Source of the DNA: Globisporangium splendens
Taxonomy: Eukaryota > Oomycota > Peronosporomycetes > Pythiales > Pythiaceae
Direction of reading: 5' to 3'
Assembly: GCA_006386115.1 (NCBI GenBank)
Contig: VFIW01000109.1
Location: 62,001 to 126,000, forward strand
Length of the DNA: 64,000 nt
The notes below the pieces were generated by a model. That model did no database searches. It was not told the origin of the DNA and saw only the letters and a program-made list of their open reading frames with translations. Positions 10,685-21,194 of this stretch are shown here, piece after piece. Both the position numbers and the translations under genes were made by a program. The stretch's first letter is position 1; each line of letters starts with the position of its first letter.

Positions 10685-11622
10685 ACTGACTTAAGGTATC
10701 TTTGTCGTCCATCTGGTTGCTTGTATGAGTGTGCGTCTGCAGAATGTCTGCTGAGTGGTTCAAATGAACCGCAATGAGCACGTGCGGAACAGTCGATTTT
10801 TCCGTCACTCTTCCGCTAGCGCCTCCTCCACTTCGCCCTTGCACTCCTGCCGATCGTGTCCTTGGATCGAGCGCCAGCTAACACGAATCAGTTGCGAAAC
10901 GGGATGAATCCGAGCCATCATCAATAATTTGCGCTCTCCCAGGACATGGCGTGATCTTGCAAATTCATGCACGGCGTGATCCAAATGTTTGAAACCAAAC
11001 TAGACTCGAGAGCAACTCTCCCGGATCTTGCGCTTCGGCAAAAGCGCAGGTCGCTCGCTGCCTGTCTGGTTGTCGGTCAGCCAACTGTATGCGCGCGTCG
11101 AAAGCCCATTGGCGGAGCCATCGGCGACTCACTCCCGCCACGTGAACCACATCCACCAAGCCCGTCGTTTTTCACACTCAACACCCGCGAAAGTCCGAAA
11201 CTTCAAACACAACATCTGTCGTGGGGGAGGAGCGCGCTTCGTGTCAACGCCACCGACATGTACCGACCACCAAGTCTGCCTGCGACCCACTCCGAGTCGC
11301 AAGAGCGGAGTAATCTCGCTGCTGCTTATGACCTCCATCTCCACTTGCTCCCACTCTCAAAGCGGTTCCTTACCGGTACGACGCGGTAAGACACCGGTAT
11401 CCAGTGGAACTGCCGTGTTCGACACTCAAGCGACTTCAACTCAGTGTGCCTGTCTTTGTTGAACTGCAACTCACATACATCTCATTCAGCACTGAAATTT
11501 GAGGAACTACAAACTCATGCGCGCCGTACAGTATCTTTCGCAGCTTTTCCAGCAGCTACTTCAACCTACGAACCAGATTCGCGCCACTCACTCGCGAACC
11601 CACGAAGAAAGACCCACAAGGC

Positions 11623-12943
11623 TCATTCACTCGCACAATGCGTCGGCGCGTCAAAAAGTGCGAGCAGCAGCGCTCGGTAGTCGCCGCTCGTCTCGCCGTG
11701 GATGCGCTCCGTGAGCGAGCGGTTGTAGTGCGCCTCGAAAGCCTCGCCGATCTCGCGCAGCCACGGCTGGTAGCGCACGACGGCAGCGCTCAGCCCCTTC
11801 TCGTCCGTGCCCAGACCCTTCATCGTGCTCTCAAAGTGCTCGGCCAGGAGCGCGAACGGGTCGAGGCACAGCCGCACTGTCAACGATTAATAGAGAAAGA
11901 GGGCGGTGGTTAGTTCGTGCGTGCTCCAAAAGTGCGGTAGATAGTCCGTATCTGAGTGTGTACTACTCACTAAAGTACGATATGCGGGGAAAAATAAGCA
12001 GATCTCACCGTAGAACAGAAGCGCGCGCTTGGCGTCGCCACCAAACTCCTTCTCGATCGCGATCACGATGCCGTTGCCGTACTTCTGGCAGTACACGTCG
12101 TTCAAGAGCTCGATGTAGTGCGGAGGACTCGAGAACAGGATCTTGATGAACGTCTCCTCATCCGTGCCCCACTTGCCCTGACCGGCGTTGTACAGATCTT
12201 CTGCATCCTGCTCGGCTCGCTCCTTCGTGTGGAACTCGGTGTTGAAATCGACTTGGGTGCCCTGATGTGGAACACGAACAACTCGTCAATATGCGACAAT
12301 AACGAAGTTGCCACCGACTAGAGGAATCAATTGAAGGCTCGACAGAAAACCAACAGCTGACCTGCAGAGCCGCCAAGATGACCTTCTTGAAGTCGCCACC
12401 GAGCTCCGAGTCCATGAGCACCGAGAGATCTTCGCTGTACTTGTCAAAAAACGTCCTCTTGAGCTCAAAGAGCTCGTCGTTGCTGCGACCCAATAGAACC
12501 TGTTCGCACCAACCAACTTCACATTAAAACCGCCTAATACGAGAGATTTCTCAAGAGCCGAGACGAATGCAGAGCTGGAAACGTACTGGGTACAGATACC
12601 GTTCGGTCGTGCCGAGACCCTTGCACGCTTGACGAATCACGAACGCTTCAGCTTCCACAAGCGGCACGCTGATAAGCTGCAGCAGGAATCCAAAGTCGCC
12701 CGATGTCTCGCTCTTGAGCAAGTGGGCGAGCTCCTCGTCGTACTTCTCCTTGTAGCGACACGCGATCAGTTCCCGCTCAAAGGGCGACACGGATGTCAGC
12801 ACCTTGATGAGCCCAGCCTCGTCCGTGCCGAGCCCCTTGCACGCGGCGCGGATGGTGTCACATGCCTCGTCAATGGCTGGCGGGTGTGACGACGGCGGAT
12901 GCCTGTAGACGTCGATGGACTTGGGATCGTAGATACGGAGCAT
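11623..12943 (-). CDS. Annexin (copy A)
   Basis: Four-repeat annexin of 333 aa, the standard annexin core length. Exons in transcript order: 12943..12587, 12499..12362, 12261..12009, 11876..11623; all introns are GT-AG and all phases fit. Type-II calcium motifs K-G-L-G-T appear in repeats 1, 2 and 4, each followed by an acidic residue in an [SG]ETSGD- or SELGGD-type string; repeat 3 has the diverged GQGKWGTDE. Annexins bind acidic phospholipids in a calcium-dependent way at the plasma membrane, and oomycete annexins have also been reported in cell-wall fractions (knowledge of the group, not seen here). The first intron follows LYP, exactly as in copy B. Start is the only in-frame ATG before the conserved N-terminal DVYR/PAIDEAC segment. 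Confidence 0.93.
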
Positions 12944-13640
12944 TGTGCGCTGTGGAGGGGAAATGAGGGAATGCTGAAGGCAAGCGGCGGTGCCGCCATG
13001 TCAAAGCATGAGGGCCGAGAGAGAAAGACTGACCCGCATCTCGAGGGGGATGAAGCTGTGAGAAAAATGAAATGCAGGTGGTAAGACGACCTTTTTCTTC
13101 TCTAGTGATAATTGACCTAGACTAAAATCATGCATAATACTGTTGATAGTATACATTCCGGGTACAGTGTGCGATCTGGTATCCGGCAAGATGAACTTGT
13201 CCACTTGAAATTGTCGCTCTGAGAAGGAGCACATGGTATACTTACGTATACTTATATGCGTGATTGGTACGTGACTTCTAGTAGACTCTGTCACTAAAGC
13301 GATATTTTCGATGGTCAGTCATGCGTGGTTGCAGTGGCACCGTGGGTACACGTCGCATCGGTCAATGATACCTGTTGATGCGCAAATTGCACAAGAATGA
13401 GAACTCAGAGCCACGTGACCCCATGAGAAAAACGCACACTTGACATGAGACCACTCATTAATGTTGGCTGCCGTGCACAAACGCGGCAACTTCCCGCAAG
13501 ACAAGTGGTCCTTTCACTCAGTTTCCCCACTTTCTTGGTCTGTAGTGTAACCAAAAGCCACGATGCAAAAAGACACAGTCGCTGGGCTCCTTACTTTCTC
13601 GATGTCAAGCGCATAACACAACTAATAGAAAATCGTTCGT
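12944..13640. other. Intergenic between annexins A and B
   Basis: About 700 bp. It should contain the promoter of annexin A and the 3' end of annexin B; no gene or clear repeat recognised. Confidence 0.5.
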
Positions 13641-14914
13641 CTACCCGGCGAACGGCTCGGAAATCGGCGCGTCGAAGAGCGCGAGCAGCAAGCCGCCGTA
13701 GTCGCCGCTTGTCTCTTCGGCGATGCGCTCCTTGAGCGGCTTCCCGTGGAGTTTCTCATAGACTGGCTGGACCTCCGCCAGGAACGGCTGGTAGCGGATC
13801 ACAGCTGCGCTCAGCGCCTTCTCGTTCGTGCCGAAGCCCGCCATGGCGTCTTCAAAGACGTCTGCGATGGCCTTGTTGCGGTCCATCATCCAGTCGACTG
13901 CACACAAAACAGAAAGCCATTCAGTTAGCGTATGCGACACTCATGTCACTTCACCCACCGGCAGCAGCAGCCACGCACCATAAAAGTGAAGCGCATGCTT
14001 CGCGTCGCCGCTAAACTCCGCGTCGATCGCGCCTTTGATGTTCTTGTTGTACTTGTTTCGGTAGACCGCATCGATCGTCGCGAGGTGCTCGGGGGGACTT
14101 GTCACAAGCAGCTTGGTGAACGCGTCTTCGTCGGTCCCCCACTTGCCTTCGCCTGCTTTGTACAGATTGTCAGCGTCTTCCTCGGCTTTTTCCTCCGTGT
14201 GCACGGACGGATCGTACGCTGCCCTTTGCGACTACGAGGAAGCAAAAGAGAGAAAGGAGTGTACACATCAGTGAATACGACGGCACGCGTTTCGTGAGAT
14301 GAAATATAAGCAACACGTTTTTCGTACCTGAAGCGCAGTAACGATGATGGTGCGAAGGTCGCCGCTGAGTTCCGACTTGGCCATGACGGTCAGCTCCTGG
14401 TTGAAGATGTCAAAGTACGTCTTCTTCAGGATCACGAGCTCGGCGCTTGTGCGGCCCAAAATCACCTGTAAGCATAAATAACAGTACGAGCAGCGCATTT
14501 CGCAATCAGATCAACCCTTGCATGAAGCTTGCTATGATGCCCACGACAGAACCCTACCGGATAGATGAGTGGCGCGCCATGGAACGGACCTGTGACGGCG
14601 GCGTGCAGCGCGTACGCCTCGGCTTCATTGAGCGGCACGGCCATGAGCTGCAGCAGGAAGCCGAGGTCGCTCGACGTCTCACTCTCGAGCAGGAACTTGA
14701 GGTCTTCCAGGTAGAGCTCCTTGTAGCGGTGCGCGACGAGCGATCGGTCGTTCGGCGTCACGGAGCAGAGCACCTCGGTGAGTGCGGCCTCGTCCGTGCC
14801 GAGCCCCTTGCATGCGCTCTTGATCTCGGCGCACGCGTTGTTCACGGCGAACGGGAACACGCTGGGCGCCTGGCGCTGGAGCTCGTGGACCGACGGCGGA
14901 TAGAGGTGCTGCAT
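13641..14914 (-). CDS. Annexin (copy B)
   Basis: Four-repeat annexin of 334 aa. Exons in transcript order: 14914..14558, 14465..14328, 14231..13979, 13897..13641. Exon lengths 357, 138 and 253 are identical to copy A, showing tandem duplication. Repeat 1 has K-G-L-G-T-D-E with SETSSD later; repeat 3 has GEGKWGTDE; repeat 4 has AGFGTNE with EETSGD. Repeat 2 has lost the K-G-x-G-T loop (it reads AAVTGPFHGAPLIYP), so its type-II calcium site is probably gone. Start chosen at MQHLYPPS to match the other copies; an in-frame ATG 26 codons upstream adds unrelated sequence. Confidence 0.92.
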
Positions 14915-15060
14915 GTTTCTGAGTCGTCTGGCAGATGTGAATATGACAGTGTGTATGTGTGGCAATCCGAGCGAGGGTTCAGGGACCAGCACGAAACTTC
15001 AGCAAGCGTTCTCGATTATTCACGGATTATAGACCAATTGGAAGCCCGCGTTTGGTGACG

Positions 15061-15075
15061 TAGCCAATCAAAGCG
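15061..15075 (+). promoter_or_regulatory. CCAAT-box motif upstream of annexin B
   Basis: TAGCCAATCAAAGCG lies about 150 bp before the annexin B start codon. A near copy, GAGCCAATCAGAGCG, is found upstream of annexin C. The CCAAT core is the NF-Y recognition sequence; use as a promoter element is inferred. Confidence 0.4.
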
Positions 15076-15300
15076 AGTGTGCAGAAAAAGAAAGTGGGCA
15101 AATTTGACCGCGACGGGATCTTGTGGGCTAAATGTCGGGAAAAACGGGTTAGATTTTTTCACGGGTCTGGTATTTTTGGCTTCGCCACGTACTTGACGAA
15201 GGCACCCTATCCCACGCTTTTTTCATTCAAAACGCACACACACAGATGCATGCACGCGTAGTTCAGGCGTTGAGGCTTTTGGACTGCTAGACAGAAGGTA

Positions 15301-15335
15301 GCTTGCGCGAGTAGTGCTAGATACTTCGCGCAAGC
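15301..15335. other. Strong hairpin
   Basis: GCTTGCGCGAGTA and TACTTCGCGCAAGC can pair over 13 bp with a single bulge around an 8-nt loop. It sits about 0.2 kb before the Fanzor remnant and could belong to the same element. Confidence 0.4.
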
Positions 15336-15486
15336 AGACTGGCAGAACAACACTTGAGTGAGTGCACAGCAAATCATGTGGGTCATAACCGAGTTTGACC
15401 CACCTGGTGTTCCGATTCCAAAAAAGGTGATACACTCCACAATAAACGAGGCACACGTGTATCTGTCCCCACAATAGCTTCCTATG

Positions 15487-15545
15487 AATAAACCGCCAAA
15501 AATAGCCATGCAAACTGATGACGCAGTCGCGTTTTTTTAACGAGT
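15487..15545 (+). repeat. Dispersed motif, copy 2
   Basis: Second copy of the motif at 9939-10006, directly abutting the Fanzor remnant. The T-run is 7 nt here against 6 in copy 1, which closes the ATG-led frame (ATG at 15508) after ten codons. Confidence 0.6.
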
Positions 15546-16372
15546 CATCTTGCTGGAGTGAAGAAGACAGCATTCTGGCTTGAGAATTTGAAACAGAGAG
15601 AGCCGACTCACTCGACTGTCTTGGAGGAACTGCCGACCTTCAAGATCAGCTCTTTCAACGAGCGCATCGCGCAGCTCAAGATGCTGTGGAAACATTTGGA
15701 TTTTTAGTTGAATTTCCGACAAACCTCCTTTTCGAAAGTGGCGTTTTATTCCAAAAACGATTCGGCCAAATGGCCCTACGCAACATCGCAGCACGATTGG
15801 TTCTGACGCTGAACCCGCAAGTCTGCGTCGCTTTGGGAGACTGGAGCGACCCAAAACACATTCGGGGGAATGCGCATGGTCCAGTGAAGGGCCGATTTAA
15901 GGAGCTGGCTAAGTGGGCGACAGTCGAGCTCGTCGATGAGTGCTGTGCAAGTCAGCGATGCTCGAGTTGCTTGCAGGTTCTCGAGAAGAGAAACTTTCAG
16001 ACGACGAAAGAAGACTGCGTCGTGGCATACAAGCCGTCGTATGCTGTCCTTCGCTGCCCCAATCCACAGTGCAGAACGACTTGGGATCGAGACGTCAATG
16101 CTGCGATTAACATGTACCAGCTTTGCAAGCGCATAGTATTCGGGTTACCTAGGACAGCAGAATTGAGCTGGCAGCATGCACTAGTAGCTAAACGTGGACC
16201 GCGAGGTTTCCAAACGCGTCCACACGGCAGACGGTCCGTGTCTGAGACTCACTGTCCCCTCAAGTGGCAACTTCGAGTAATTGCGCTCCTCTCCAACGAG
16301 CCTAATCAGCTGACGAATGGATCCGCTCGTAATCGCAACCTAGCGACACGTTTATTATTGAGGAACGACTGA
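15546..16372 (+). pseudogene. Fanzor-like (eukaryotic TnpB homologue) RNA-guided nuclease remnant
   Basis: The C-terminal half of a Fanzor protein is readable. From 15686 a 228-aa frame carries GDWSDPKHIRGNAHGPVKG, then LVDECCASQRCSSC, a second zinc pair CPNPQC, and DRDVNAAINM, the RuvC-III signature shared by TnpB and Fanzor. Upstream, a different frame (from about 15546) gives central-region sequence such as KQREPTHSTVLEELPTFK, ending at an in-frame TAG (15705-15707). The frames are linked only by a one-base slip in the A-run near 15752. The N-terminal part with the RuvC-I aspartate is absent, so the gene is 5'-truncated and broken by at least one stop and one frameshift. The Glu of VDE and the Asp of DRD are retained. 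It lies between annexins B and C, as expected for an inserted mobile gene. Confidence 0.82.
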
Positions 16373-16375
16373 CCT

Positions 16376-16391
16376 GCTGCTACCTAGCAGC
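16376..16391. other. Palindrome just after the Fanzor frame
   Basis: GCTGCTA-CC-TAGCAGC, two 7-bp arms, begins 4 nt after the Fanzor stop codon. It could mark the right end of the element; no partner terminal repeat was identified. Confidence 0.3.
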
Positions 16392-16546
16392 ATCACGACT
16401 AATTGAATCACTCATTTTTCTTTCTTTTTGACAATTTCACCTCCATGCAAATGTTTCTGTGCGCTTCTGCTCGAGGGATGAGAGAGACGGGGTCAATGCA
16501 AAAATCGACACACTGGCAACGACGCAATTACCTCTTGCGAACATGC

Positions 16547-17636
16547 TTAGGCGTACTCGCCGATGGACACAGGCGCGTCGATGATGTACATCAACAGCTC
16601 CTGGTAGCGCCCCGTGGTCTCTTCGTGCACGCGTTCGCGGAGCGACAGCTTGTTCTTGTGCTCGAAGCTGTGCTTCACCTTGTGGAGGTACGGGTGGTAG
16701 CGGACCAGAGCCGCCGACAGCGCGCTCTCGTCCGTGCCGATGCCGTTCACAGCGTTCTCAATGAGCTCCGAGATGGTGTTCCACGGGTCCAAAGCCAAGC
16801 GCACTGGAAGAGGAGGAGCACAAGATCCACATCGTTAGAAATGATGCGCATCGACTTCAACAACCCAAACAACAAAATAGAAACTTACCGTAGAACGAGA
16901 GCGCTTGCGTAGAAGTTCCACTGAACTCGGCCTCGATGGCGTACACGAGACCGTGCTTGTACTTCTCCGTGTAGATCTCGTCGATGCGGCGGATGTGCTT
17001 TGGAGGGCTCGCGAGCAACGTCTTGACGAACGCGCCTTCGTCCGTACCCCACTTGCCCTCACCAGCCTTGTAGATGCGCTCGGCGTCTTCCTCGGCCTTC
17101 TCCTTGGTGTGGAACGAAGACTTGTACTCAACCATTACCTCTTGGAGAGCCGTCGTGATGATGTAGTGGAAGTCGCCACTCAGATCGTCGTTCGCCATGA
17201 CGGAGAGATCCGTCTCGTACATCTCGAAGAAAGCCCTCTTCAAGATGCTGAGCTCCTCGTTGGTGCGACCGAGCACAATGGGGTAAATCAATTGCTCCGA
17301 CGTTCCGAGACCCTTCATCGAGTGGTAAAGGATGTAGGCTTCGGCGCGTGGCAGACTCATGGTAACCAACTGCAAGGCGTAACCAAAGTCGCCCGAGGTC
17401 TCGCTCTTGACCAAATCACGAAGCGACGTGTTGTACAACTCCTGGTAGCGGTACGCGATCAGCGCGCGGTCGTTTGGCGAGCGCGGGCCAAGCACCTTCA
17501 CGATTGTCTTCTCATCGGTGCCAATGCCTTCGCACGCCTTGTGGATCTCATCGCACGCAGCGTCGATGGCTGGCGAGTAGTGGATCTTGATCTTCTTGTA
17601 CACGTCGAAGGCCGATGGCGGGTAAATGTTCAACAT
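16547..17636 (-). CDS. Annexin (copy C)
   Basis: Four-repeat annexin of 334 aa. Only two exons: 17636..16889 (748 nt) and 16803..16547. The first exon has exactly the summed length of exons 1-3 of copies A and B (357+138+253), so introns 1 and 2 have been precisely lost while the third is kept at the same place (after FY). Calcium loops: EGIGTDE in repeat 1, KGLGTSE in repeat 2, GEGKWGTDE in repeat 3, NGIGTDE in repeat 4. Start at MLNIYPPS aligns with copies A and B; the frame is open for 18 more codons upstream but has no ATG there. Confidence 0.93.
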
Positions 17637-18081
17637 CTTGAGGTGCTTGGGGGTGCTTGAGCTTGGGTGCGCTTGAGTATCAACTGGCAAATTGAATTGT
17701 GAGCGACCAACCAGTCAGACCAAGTGGAGTGCAGACGCAGCGGAGGCAATGTCAAAGAGCAAGGAGGCTTGCTCGAGTGAGCGAGCTAGGTTGGTGGGTG
17801 GGTGTGCTGATTAGAAGCGAGATCCATGCGGATCCACGCGCACGCGCAAAAAGAACAACAGCTGGAAGCGAGATCTCATTTATTGCTCGGGTGCAGACAG
17901 TCGAAGAATCCGTCCGTGATCATGACACAGCCGCAACAGCTGGACCAGCTTGAAAGTATCTTTTCGGATTCGAACCTGCGAGAGTTGATACGTTGAAGCT
18001 GTCGAAGCCCCCAAGCTGCAACTATCAAGAATGACAAGTGTGGCGACCCAACTTCCAACGTTCCAGTTTCCTGTGTTCCTG

Positions 18082-18096
18082 GAGCCAATCAGAGCG
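18082..18096 (+). promoter_or_regulatory. CCAAT-box motif upstream of annexin C
   Basis: GAGCCAATCAGAGCG, about 450 bp before the annexin C start codon, matches the motif before annexin B at 13 of 15 positions. Confidence 0.4.
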
Positions 18097-18340
18097 CAGA
18101 ACGCATAAAATTATCGACTCACGCACTATACTATTGGCTATAATTCTTCATGGTGGGACCTACCCCCAACTGAAGTTTTTTCGAACGACAGGCACCCACA
18201 GGTGGGTTGGAAAAAAAACAAACTGGAATCCACACACACACGTGCGAACGTGTGCCTTCAATTGCACCAGCCAGCTGCGTAAATACGCCTGCGCCACGCA
18301 CTCGCGTAAAAACATCCACAGATGATAAAAAGAGCTGATG

Positions 18341-18355
18341 CCGGTATCATACCGG
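18341..18355. repeat. Perfect 7+1+7 palindrome
   Basis: CCGGTAT-C-ATACCGG, in the intergenic region upstream of CDK5RAP3. A related TACCGG-rich stretch occurs near 11372-11398. Function unknown. Confidence 0.35.
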
Positions 18356-18465
18356 TATTGCCAACAAACCTTTCAGCCTTGAGAATAAGGTTTTATATAC
18401 CATTGAAGAGTGATGGTCGACGGGGCAGCAAATGACCTGAATGCTCCAACACCCACGTCCTGAAA

Positions 18466-20738
18466 ATGGCCGACAAGCGCAAGCTGCCGATCGACATCCA
18501 GTACAAGAAGCTGCTCGGTACGCTTCCCCTTGTTAAGCACATACCATAGGCGGGGAGTGTGTGCGGTGTGTGCGTGTGTGTGTGTCCATCGTTAGTTCAC
18601 CTTTTTTTTCTGTGTGGAATGCCGACCTGCAGAGGCGCTGATCGATCGCCGCATCGTGCCGCAGAAATGGGTCGAGCAGCAGAAGATGATCCGCGACGCG
18701 ATCGCGCTGCTGTACGCGGACGTACCGCTCGCGAGCGACAAGCTCGTCAAGTTCCGCAAGAAGAAGGAGAAGCACGAAGATCTGCACTACTTTGACTGCA
18801 AGTACATCCTGGAGTGCCTCAAGCAGACGGACGAGTACGCGGCCACGAATTTCTTCGGACAGGTAGGTGCGAGCATGCGGCAATGCATTAATTCTTTGTT
18901 GCTAACGCCGTTTACAACTGTTTGTAGTATACCTCGCCGGTGATGAAACAATGGGACGCGTTGATCCGGCAGTACGAGAAGAACAACGTGTATGCTGCGG
19001 AGGCGGCGCGTATCATCGCGCAGAACACTGCCTACGAAATGTACGCCCACCGATCACTGCGGTGTTTTATCATGCTCTACCTTCTGGCTTAGCAATCATG
19101 CTGTGCTTTGCTTCGTGTGTGCATTTAATCAGCCCGTTTTTGAAGAAATCGATCCAGCAAAACGAAAAGCAAGTGGCAGACAACAACAGAAAGGCAGCCG
19201 TACGTTGTTGCAGTTGGTGAAGGGAACGCATTGAGAATTACCATCTCACGTACTAATGAGAGATATGTATGTGTGTGCATGCTTGTGCGTAGGATCTGAC
19301 CAAGAGCATCGCCGAGTACAAGCGAAAACTCGAGTTAGCCTGCTCGTCTATCGGAATCCAGGTATGCTTTTTAATCGCAAAACGCGATCTGAACGCAATA
19401 AAAGGCTGACCATTCTACGCTTTGTAGGGAGTGAACTTCCGTGAAGAGCTCCATCGTTTGCCGTATGAGCTGCCGTCGATCTTTGAGGATGCGGGAAAAA
19501 CCATTTGCGGAGAAGACATCGTTGCGGCTATCGCCTATCATCGCGCGCTTCAAGATTACCTGCAGAACTGCGAGCTGCCTGCTGTGTCAGTGGCTACTAC
19601 TTCGACGCAATCGTCCTCCAAGAAAGACAAGAAAAAGAGTGCAAAATCAACCCAGTCTGTGAAGGAGGAAGCTACGGATGAATCGTTCGAGACTGTTCAT
19701 GTGCCGTTTGAATTCTTCTCTGCGATCGAAGAGCTTCGTGCTGCGAAGGACGAAGTCGTTGATAATGCAGTCAACTTGGACTTTGAAGCTGAAGCAGCGG
19801 AGATCAACTGGGACTTTTCGATTGATGGCAGCGGTTCAGGTGAAGATGTGACCACAATCGATTGGGGAATTGAGACGATTTCGGATGACACAGCGACGTC
19901 AAACAATGACGGGGCTGTTGATCTTGATACCCCAGTCGAAATCGATTGGGACATCTCGTCGGCTGAAGTTGGTGAGTCGATCGTTGAACCAGTCAGCATT
20001 GGTGATGCAGTCGTTGCGAGTACCCCGTCGACGACCCATGAAATTACAATCTCGGGTGAGCCAACTCGTGTTGGTCTCTTGAGTGAGAATGAGTTCCGAA
20101 CGCGGATCCTGAACAACTTGCTTGAACTGAGAACATTCCTGCGACAAAGACAACAAGAGCTGAAGGGAGCTGACAACGTGGCGTTCGCGAACCAGTTTCA
20201 GGGCTCCTCTCGTACGTTTGTGCTATGTGGGCATCATTGAATCCGTACTGATTGACTGACTTGATTGTAATGCCGTTGTGCTGCCTTCATGTATTAGCTC
20301 TTCTGGAACAACAAAGCGTCGAAACTGTTAAAAAGTACCAGGACGCTGTTGATAAAGCGATCAGTCAGCTGACAGACAAACGTTTGCAGCAACTCATCCT
20401 GATCAAAAACTCGGAACGATACCTCGACCGCCATGTAGCTAGCTTGGAGATGCTGACAAAGCAAATCGACAAGAGCCGAAGAGAAGTTCAAGCGCTTGAG
20501 GATAAGAATGTCGATTTGATTGACGCTACCTCCAAGATTCAACCCCAGATTGATGCTTTTGTTGCGATCACGAAGAAGCTCAAGAAAGAGGTAACGTTGA
20601 ATTCATATGACCTCGGCAGACTACGTGTGATCTAACGCTAACGATGCACTGAACTGTTTTCTGTAGTTGGAGCTTGCGTTGCCGGCACTCTTCAAAGGCT
20701 ACAAGGTCAACATTGTGGGAGAGGTCAACAATCTTTGA
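18466..20738 (+). CDS. CDK5RAP3: CDK5RAP3-like UFMylation adaptor
   Basis: Eight exons: 18466..18517, 18633..18862, 18928..19040, 19133..19199, 19293..19361, 19428..20211, 20298..20590, 20667..20738, giving 559 aa (human protein about 506). All introns are GT-AG and phases fit. The N-terminus IDIQYKKLLEALIDRR, the segment EIPFLKKSIQQNEKQ and the C-terminal coiled-coil region followed by FKGYKVNIVGEVNNL match the CDK5RAP3/C53 family. In animals and plants C53 works with UFL1 and DDRGK1 at the ER membrane, in UFMylation of ribosomes and in ER-phagy. The acidic middle part contains repeated [IV]DWD/[IV]NWD-type motifs (INWDFSID, IDWGIE, IDWDIS), the kind of shuffled ATG8/UFM1-interacting motif (IDWG) known from plant C53. 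This is the most intron-rich gene in the window. Confidence 0.9.
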
Positions 20739-21194
20739 GGCGATCGATAAACCAGGTTCCATTTGCAAGTTGCGTTGGTGTGCGAGGTTAATCTTTTTCA
20801 GTTAACTCTTTTGCAATGCACTTTATTTCACTCGATTGCGATGTTGTTTTGGTGGCATTGCAACGAGTGTAGTTTAGACAATACCACGAGGCTGACATGT
20901 GGTTTTTCTGCAGCGGAGGTGTGATGCCCAAAGTTTTCGGCCAACAGGCGACCGATCCGAACATCGCAATTTGAGAGTCCACAAGCCCCACATTTCCTTG
21001 TCCCCTTACAGCAGCTTACTATTACCCTCATTTTTGTTTTCACTATAGTCACACATCATACTCGCTCGCTCGACCAGACCACCACCAGCACCGCTCAAGC
21101 GAAAGCATGCGTGACAGTAAGATAAAGTGCGAGCACGACCACAGCCACGCCAGCTTCTTCCGACTTTCCTGCAGCCGAACTCGACTTTTGCTCA
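20739..21194. other. Intergenic, no gene recognised
   Basis: About 450 bp downstream of CDK5RAP3 with no supportable coding frame or RNA gene. Confidence 0.45.

Larger units (their letters stand above)
9131..11622. other. Gene-poor region
   Basis: Nearly 2.5 kb without a supportable gene on either strand. It holds the kinase promoter at its left end and three small repeat structures listed separately (9939-10006, 10303-10431, 10563-10684). Short frames in 10.9-11.6 kb show no domains or codon bias. Confidence 0.5.
17699..18465. other. Intergenic between divergent annexin C and CDK5RAP3 genes
   Basis: Contains a CCAAT motif (18082-18096), a 15-bp palindrome (18341-18355) and an A/T-rich TTTTATATACC stretch near 18390, about 75 bp before the CDK5RAP3 start codon, that could act as a TATA-like element. 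Confidence 0.45.

Noticed and set aside
17958..17985. Possible tRNA T-arm on the minus strand (GGTTCGAATCC)
   Set aside because: The flanking bases do not form a T-stem, and no acceptor or anticodon arms can be built around it.
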